This document shows positions 6,299 to 10,162 of a stretch of DNA of 10,162 bases, in pieces. The notes beneath the pieces are model-generated. The model saw nothing but the letters and a program-made list of their open reading frames with translations. It was not told where the DNA came from and made no database searches. The stretch's first letter is position 1. Every line of letters starts with the position of its first letter. Made by a program: the position numbers and the translations under genes. Origin of the DNA: Actinomycetota bacterium (lineage in GTDB: Bacteria; Actinomycetota; Thermoleophilia; Gaiellales; Gaiellaceae); assembly GCA_013696185.1 (NCBI GenBank), contig JACCZA010000024.1, positions 1 through 10,162 of the forward strand. Direction: 5' to 3'.

Positions 6299-7074
6299 GC
6301 CGGCACCACCTCGAGCCCGCCGCCCAGGTACGCGGTGCGGACGAGCTCGTTCCGCTGCAGCTCGGCGCTTCGCCCCTCCAGCACGCAGCGTCCTGCCTCG
6401 AGCACGTAGGCACGGCTGCAGAGCTCGAAGGCGAGCTGCGCGTTCTGCTCCACGAGGAGGAGCGCGACGCCCCGCTCCTCGTTCAGCGTGCGCAGGAAGG
6501 CGGCGAGGTCCTGGACGACGACGGGCGCGAGCCCGAGGGAGAGCTCGTCGATCGCGAGCAGGCGCGGATCGGCCATCAGCGCCCGCCCGATCGCGACCAT
6601 CTGCTGCTCCCCGCCCGAGGTCTGGCCGGCGGGTCGCTCGCGCAGCTCGCGGAGCTTCGGCAGGAGCTCGTAGATCCGCTCGAGCCGAGCCCTCGTCTCG
6701 GCGCGGCCCCGGAGGTAGCGCAGGGTGGCGGAGACGAGCTCGCCCCGGAAGAGCCGGCCGTAGGCGCCGAGCAGGAGGTTCGACTCGACCGGCAGCGTCC
6801 CGAACACCTGACGGCCCTCGGGCACCTGCGAGACGCCCCGGCGGACGATCGCCCCCGGAGCGGCTCCCGTCACGTCGTCCCCGTCGATCCGGACCTGTCC
6901 GCCCGCCGGCTTGACCAGGCCGCAGACGGCGTTCAGGAGGGACGACTTGCCGGCGCCGTTCGGCCCGATCAGCGCCACGCGCTCCCCGGCCTCGAGGCGC
7001 AGGGAGACGCCGTCGACGGCGAGGGCGGGCCCGTACCGGACCTGCAACCCCTCGACCTCGAGGAGCGCGGTCAC
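6295..7074 (-). CDS. livF: LivF-type ABC transporter ATPase
   Basis: A 259-residue cytoplasmic nucleotide-binding subunit that powers the LivHM channel together with LivG. Walker A is GPNGAGKSS at 37-45, the Q-loop includes Gln83 (VSQVPEGRQVF, a LivF hallmark), the ABC signature reads TSGGEQQM at 152-159, and Walker B is LLAIDE at 172-177. As in other LivF proteins, the H-loop region reads LLLVEQNAQLAF, with Gln-Asn where many ATPases have His-Asp. The first signature residue is Thr rather than Leu, a mild variation. The GTG start at 7074 overlaps the livG stop (GTGA) and has only a weak GGCGGT upstream, so translational coupling is likely. The gene is in turn coupled to livH by another GTGA overlap. 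Substrate cannot be inferred from an ATPase. Confidence 0.94.
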   Translation of the reverse strand: MTALLEVEGLQVRYGPALAVDGVSLRLEAGERVALIGPNGAGKSSLLNAVCGLVKPAGGQVRIDGDDVTGAAPGAIVRRGVSQVPEGRQVFGTLPVESNLLLGAYGRLFRGELVSATLRYLRGRAETRARLERIYELLPKLRELRERPAGQTSGGEQQMVAIGRALMADPRLLAIDELSLGLAPVVVQDLAAFLRTLNEERGVALLLVEQNAQLAFELCSRAYVLEAGRCVLEGRSAELQRNELVRTAYLGGGLEVVPA

Positions 7075-7853
7075 AGCACCGCCGTTCCCAGGTAGGCCGA
7101 GATCACGCGCTCGTCTCCGCGCACCTGCTCGGGCGGGCCGTCGGCGATCACGGCGCCCCGGTCGAGCACGATCACCCGATCGGCGACCGAGCCGACGAAC
7201 TGCATGTCGTGCTCGACGAGCACCTGGGTCAGGCCGCGCTCCCTGAGGTCGCGGAAGACCGTCGTCAGCTGGCGCTTCTCGGCAGCGCGGAGTCCCGCGA
7301 CCGGCTCGTCGAGCAGGAGCACGCGCGGGCGCTGGGCGAGCACGCGCGCGATCGAGAGCAGACGCAGCTGGCCGATCGGGAGCGCGTCGGCCGCGTCGAG
7401 CAGCCGCTGCTCGAGCCCTACGAGCGCGAGCGCCTCGCGCGAGGCCTCCCGGATCTCCCGCTCCTCGCGCCGCTGCCGGGGCGGGCGCAGGATGCCGGCC
7501 AGGAAGTCCGACCGCGTCCAGGCGTGGCAGCCGACCATCGCGTTCGTCCAGACGTCGAGCCGCTCGAGCGGGCGGGTCGTCTGGAAGACGGTGCCGAGCC
7601 CGTTCCGCGCCCGCCGGTGGGCCGGCCAGCGCGAGACGTCGGTGCCCTCGATCTCGATCCTGCCGGCGTCGTGGCGCAGGAAGCCCGAGATGCAGTGCAG
7701 GAGCGTCGACTTGCCGGCGCCGTTCGGGCCGATCAGGCACGTGAGCGAGCCGGGCTCGACGGCGAACGAGACGTCCCGCACGGCGCGCACCGCACCGAAG
7801 GCCTTCGACACGCCCTCGACCCTGCAGGCCGCCCCGTCTCCAGCGCCGCGCAC
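7071..7853 (-). CDS. livG: LivG-type ABC transporter ATPase
   Basis: A 260-residue ATPase, partner of LivF. Walker A is GPNGAGKST at 42-50, the Q-loop is in GTVFQTTRPLERL (Gln91), Walker B is VLLLDEP at 178-184 followed by VAGLRAAE, and the H-loop is VEHDMQFV with His215. The ABC signature is degenerate: LPIGQLRLLSIAR (158-170) instead of LSGGQ, so the usual serine is absent. LivG proteins often vary here (LSYGQ, LPLG). The sequence between residues about 107 and 133 (VGCHAWTRSDFLAG and a basic RPPRQRREEREIR stretch) is the LivG-specific insertion. The GTG start is supported by GAGAGGA at 7867-7861, seven bases upstream. It is the first gene of the tightly coupled liv block, 164 bases after the CoA ligase gene. 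Confidence 0.94.
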   Translation of the reverse strand: MRGAGDGAACRVEGVSKAFGAVRAVRDVSFAVEPGSLTCLIGPNGAGKSTLLHCISGFLRHDAGRIEIEGTDVSRWPAHRRARNGLGTVFQTTRPLERLDVWTNAMVGCHAWTRSDFLAGILRPPRQRREEREIREASREALALVGLEQRLLDAADALPIGQLRLLSIARVLAQRPRVLLLDEPVAGLRAAEKRQLTTVFRDLRERGLTQVLVEHDMQFVGSVADRVIVLDRGAVIADGPPEQVRGDERVISAYLGTAVL

Positions 7854-8017
7854 GCGGCGATCCTCTCAGATCCCCCGCGCCCGGCCTCACGCTCCCGCCG
7901 GCCGCGGTGGCGCTGTCGGACCTGGCGAGTGGAGCTAAGAGTGTGCCGATCGGGCCCGGCGTCGTCCGGTCGGGGCCTGTCCGCCGCTTCCTTCCCCGCG
8001 CGCTCGGCTCTCCTTCC
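7854..8017 (-). other. Gap between the CoA ligase gene and livG
   Basis: These 164 bases hold the livG ribosome-binding site (GAGAGGA, 7867-7861) and otherwise no coding frame that I can support. CCGATCGG at 7946-7953 is an 8-bp palindrome. The least GC-rich stretch is around 7928-7945, but no convincing -35/-10 pair is seen on the minus strand. I see no terminator hairpin after the ligase gene. Whether livG has its own promoter here or is read through from the ligase gene is undecided. Confidence 0.4.
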
Positions 8018-9337
8018 TCAGGGCGAGCGGAGAAGCTGCTGAAACTCGTCCCGCTCCCCCGTGCGCTCGAACACCCGCTTCGCCTTGCCGAGCTCCTGGC
8101 GGGGCAGCGAGCCGGCCTCCCCGAGGACGACGTCCACCCGCACGCGGAGGCGCGCCGCGAGGCGCTCGCGCAGGCGCCGCTCGACGAGCTCGCGGTCGGC
8201 TCCGGGCTGGAGCTCGGCGTGCACCTCGAGCTCCGGGAGCGTGCCTCGCCGGTCGACGACGATGGCGTACTGGCCGCCGAGCGCCGGGTCGTCGAGGAGG
8301 GCCGCCTCGATCGCGCTCGGGAAGACGTTCACGCCGCGGATCACGAGCATGTCGTCCACCCGCCCCGAGAAGCGCGCGATCCGCCGGTGCGTCCGCCCGC
8401 ACGGGCACGGGCCCTCGACGAAGCGCGTGACGTCGCCGGTGCGGTAGCGCAGGACAGGGAAGGCCTCCTTCGTCAGCGTCGTCAGGACGAGCTCGCCCGT
8501 CTCGCCCGCCGCCAGAGGCTCGCCGCTCTCGACGTCGACGATCTCGGGCAGGAAGTGGTCGTCGAAGACGTGGAGCGCGCCCCTGCCCTCGCGGCACTCC
8601 ATCGCGACGCCCGGGCCCATCACCTCCGAGAGCCCGTAGATGTCGCAGGCCGCGAAGCCGCCGCCCCAGGCCTCCTGGATCTTCTCGCGCAGCCCCTCCG
8701 ACCAGGGCTCGGCGCCGAGCACGCCGTAGCGAAGTGCGATCCGCTCGCGCAGGCCGCTCTCCGCCGCACGCTCGCCGAGGAGGAGCGCGAACGACGGCGT
8801 GCAGCAGATCCCGCTCGCGCCAAGGTCGGCCAGGAGCTCGAGCTGGAGCTGCACGTTCCCGCCCGAGGCTGGCACGACGGTCGCGCCGAGCCGCTCGCCC
8901 CCGTAGTGGAGGCCGAGGCCGCCGGTGAAGAGCCCGTAGCCGTAGGCGACGTGAAGGACGTCGGCCGGCGTCCCGCCCGCGCAGCCGATCGCGCGCGCGT
9001 TCACCTCCGCGAAGATCTCGACGTCGCGGGCGGTGTAGGCGACGATCGTCGGCTTGCCGCGCGTGCCCGAGGAGGCGTGGATCCGCACCGTCTGCGCGAG
9101 CGGCACGGCGAGGCTGCCGAAGGGGTAGGTGTCCCGGAGCTCCGCCTTCGCCGAGAACGGGAGAGAGGAGAGGTCGCCGAGGCTTCGGATCGCGCCGACC
9201 TCGACGCCCGCGAGCTTCTCGCGCCAGTACGGCGAATCCGACCGCGCCAGGCGCTCGACGAGCGAGCGCAGCCGCTCGGCCCCGCGCTCCGCGCGCTCCT
9301 CGGGCGCCTGCGTCTCGAGCTCCGGCTGGAAGAGCAC
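8018..9337 (-). CDS. paaK: PaaK-type (phenylacetate-CoA ligase family) acyl-CoA synthetase
   Basis: A cytosolic adenylate-forming ligase of 439 residues, the PaaK family length. It would convert an acid, ATP and CoA to the acyl-CoA, AMP and pyrophosphate. Motifs in order are the P-loop HASSGTRGKPT (87-97), AYGYGLFTGGLGLHYG (131-146), adenine-binding YGLSE (234-238), the RTGD aspartate (299-302), and GRVDDMLVIRGVNVFPS (325-341), typical of aryl-CoA ligases. The C-terminal LGKAKRVFER contains the lysine expected for adenylation. Cys248, His256, Cys311 and Cys313 (MEC...GALHVF...CPCGR) could form the small metal site of this family. GTG 9337 is chosen because it gives the usual N-terminus; there is no good Shine-Dalgarno sequence. 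CATGAT at 9349-9344 could be a -10 for a leaderless message. Upstream extension to 9478 would cross the divergent promoter region. The exact acid is unknown; phenylacetate or another aromatic acid is most likely. Confidence 0.92.
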   Translation of the reverse strand: MLFQPELETQAPEERAERGAERLRSLVERLARSDSPYWREKLAGVEVGAIRSLGDLSSLPFSAKAELRDTYPFGSLAVPLAQTVRIHASSGTRGKPTIVAYTARDVEIFAEVNARAIGCAGGTPADVLHVAYGYGLFTGGLGLHYGGERLGATVVPASGGNVQLQLELLADLGASGICCTPSFALLLGERAAESGLRERIALRYGVLGAEPWSEGLREKIQEAWGGGFAACDIYGLSEVMGPGVAMECREGRGALHVFDDHFLPEIVDVESGEPLAAGETGELVLTTLTKEAFPVLRYRTGDVTRFVEGPCPCGRTHRRIARFSGRVDDMLVIRGVNVFPSAIEAALLDDPALGGQYAIVVDRRGTLPELEVHAELQPGADRELVERRLRERLAARLRVRVDVVLGEAGSLPRQELGKAKRVFERTGERDEFQQLLRSP

Positions 9338-9402
9338 GCGGGGATCATGACGCCGGCGGGGCCGGGCGCGCGGGCGAGACGTCCGCCTCCGCTCGGGGGG
9401 CG

Positions 9403-9427
9403 GGGACGGCCGCTCGCCGGCCGTCCC
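9403..9427. repeat. Perfect 10-bp inverted repeat, candidate operator
   Basis: GGGACGGCCG (9403-9412) and CGGCCGTCCC (9418-9427) form a perfect inverted repeat around CTCGC. It lies in the 106-base region between the divergent ligase and LolD-type ATPase genes and directly abuts the TATCCT -10 candidate of the latter. As it is upstream of both genes, it is unlikely to be a terminator. It looks like an operator or a promoter-proximal structure. No regulator is encoded nearby on this side. Confidence 0.5.
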
Positions 9428-9433
9428 TATCCT
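9428..9433 (+). promoter_or_regulatory. Candidate -10 element of the LolD/MacB-type operon
   Basis: TATCCT fits the TANNNT pattern and ends 10 bases before ATG 9444, implying a leader of only a few bases or none. The absence of a well-spaced Shine-Dalgarno sequence before the ATG agrees with this. No clear -35 hexamer is seen; that position is occupied by the inverted repeat, as expected for a regulated promoter. Confidence 0.4.
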
Positions 9434-9443
9434 GGCTCGCAGG

Positions 9444-10115
9444 ATGGCACCGATCGCGAGGGCGCGGGACCTCGTCAAGGTCTACGGCGCCGGCAGGGCT
9501 GCCCGCCGGGTGCTCGACGGGGCAGACGTCGACGTCTCGGGCGGCGAGCTCGTCGCGATCGTCGGGCGGTCGGGCTCGGGGAAGTCCACGCTCCTGCACC
9601 TGCTCGGGGGCCTCGACCGCGCCGAGAGCGGCACGATCGAGGTCGCGGGAGTCCGCCTCGACCGGCAGCGCGAGTCGGGGCTGACGGCGCTCCGCCGCCG
9701 TCACATCGGCTTCGTCTTCCAGTCGTTCCACCTCCTGCCCGAGCTGACGGGCCTGCAGAACGTGCTGCTGCCGGCCCGGCTCGCCGGCGACGGGACGCGG
9801 GCCGCTGCACGGGCCCACGAGCTGATCGGCTCGCTCGGGCTCGCGGAGGTCGCCGACCGGCTGCCGGATACGCTCTCGGGCGGCGAGCAGCAGCGGCTCG
9901 CGATCGCGCGGGCCGTCGTCAACGAGCCCGTGCTCGTGCTCGCAGACGAGCCGACCGGGAACCTCGACGCCGAGGCCGCGGCGACGGTGCTCGGCCTGCT
10001 GCGCGAGCTGGCGCGGGGAAATCGCGCGGTCGTGCTCGTGACCCACGACCGCGAGGCATCGGCGCTCGCGGACCGCGTGCTCGAGCTGCGGGACGGACGG
10101 CTCGCTCCCGCATGA
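9444..10115 (+). CDS. LolD/MacB-type ABC transporter ATPase
   Basis: A 223-residue cytoplasmic ATPase of the type that pairs with FtsX/MacB-like permeases. Walker A is GRSGSGKST at 41-49, the Q-loop is GFVFQSFHLLPELTGLQNV (89-107), the signature is LSGGEQQRLAIARA (144-157), Walker B is VLVLADEPTGNLD (163-175), and the H-loop is VTHD with His201. These are standard for the family, and all catalytic residues are present. Known members drive export of lipoproteins, peptides or antibiotics, or signal at the membrane, rather than nutrient import. It is therefore probably unrelated to the adjacent liv genes. The stop overlaps the next ATG (ATGA). It is divergent to the CoA ligase gene. The exported substrate cannot be inferred. 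Confidence 0.94.
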   Translation: MAPIARARDLVKVYGAGRAARRVLDGADVDVSGGELVAIVGRSGSGKSTLLHLLGGLDRAESGTIEVAGVRLDRQRESGLTALRRRHIGFVFQSFHLLPELTGLQNVLLPARLAGDGTRAAARAHELIGSLGLAEVADRLPDTLSGGEQQRLAIARAVVNEPVLVLADEPTGNLDAEAAATVLGLLRELARGNRAVVLVTHDREASALADRVLELRDGRLAPA

Positions 10116-10162
10116 ACGGGCTCGTCGAGCACGCGCTCGCGCGGCTCCGCGTGCGGCGGGGC
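10112..10162 (+). CDS. Start of probable FtsX/MacB-type permease (partial)
   Basis: An ATG overlapping the ATPase stop (ATGA) opens a frame that continues to the window end: MNGLVEHALARLRVRRG, 17 residues. A short amphipathic, basic N-terminus before the first membrane segment is typical of MacB/FtsX permeases, and such a gene nearly always follows a LolD/MacB-type ATPase. The product name rests mainly on that context, since no membrane segment is in view. Confidence 0.6.
   Translation, partial: MNGLVEHALARLRVRRG

Noticed and set aside
5435..6409. 324-codon plus-strand frame opposite livH
   Set aside because: Composition is almost entirely charged residues (D, E, R, H, Q), the typical shadow of a hydrophobic membrane protein gene.
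4395..6413. Reading livM as a 672-residue protein starting at 6413
   Set aside because: The first 320 residues would be a second frame across all of livH and are Arg-rich nonsense; only the part from about 5450 onward looks like LivM.
9403..9427. Hairpin as a transcription terminator
   Set aside because: It lies upstream of two divergent genes, so there is no transcript from this window for it to terminate, and no T-tract follows.
1..10162. CRISPR array, tRNA/rRNA, insertion sequence or phage signatures
   Set aside because: No regularly spaced repeats, cloverleaf, transposase or terminal inverted repeats were seen; gene content and composition are uniform across the window.

Overview
The window is about 70% GC with dense, short-spaced genes, many GTG starts, 4-base ATGA/GTGA overlaps and -10 elements of the TANNNT type. 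This fits a high-GC actinobacterium. A deep lineage such as Thermoleophilia is plausible from the style of the Liv-type proteins, but this is inference and no marker gene is present. There are no RNA genes, mobile elements or CRISPR arrays.

Layout. On the minus strand at the left edge are a TrmB-type regulator and an overlapping small protein (IacB-like, cut by the window edge). Divergent from them, on the plus strand, run an acyl-CoA dehydrogenase-fold flavoprotein without a visible catalytic glutamate, a short-chain dehydrogenase/reductase (ATGA overlap), and after an 86-base gap a periplasmic-binding-type receptor of the branched-chain amino acid (HAAT/Liv) transporter family. A 12-bp UUCG hairpin at 4362-4389 separates this unit from a convergent minus-strand operon encoding the rest of the transporter: livG, livF, livH and livM. 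Upstream of livG on the same strand is a PaaK-type aryl-CoA ligase. Divergent from paaK, at the right edge, a LolD/MacB-type ABC ATPase starts a separate operon with an FtsX/MacB-type permease, of which only the first 17 codons are visible.

How they may work together. The binding protein and LivGFHM would import a small organic acid, probably aromatic. PaaK would activate it to the CoA thioester. The flavoprotein and the SDR would oxidise it or a downstream intermediate. The TrmB-type protein would sense an effector and act at the divergent promoter region, where a perfect 7-bp inverted repeat lies between the -35 and -10 of its own gene. The combination IacB-like + flavoprotein + SDR recalls part of the aerobic indole-3-acetate (iac) pathway, but the Rieske oxygenase genes of that pathway are not in view, so the substrate remains open.

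The most striking anomaly is livM. No ATG, GTG or TTG lies in frame between the livH stop and residue 51. A ribosome-binding heptamer and 7-base spacing identical to those of livH point to a GCG codon where a GTG start would be expected.
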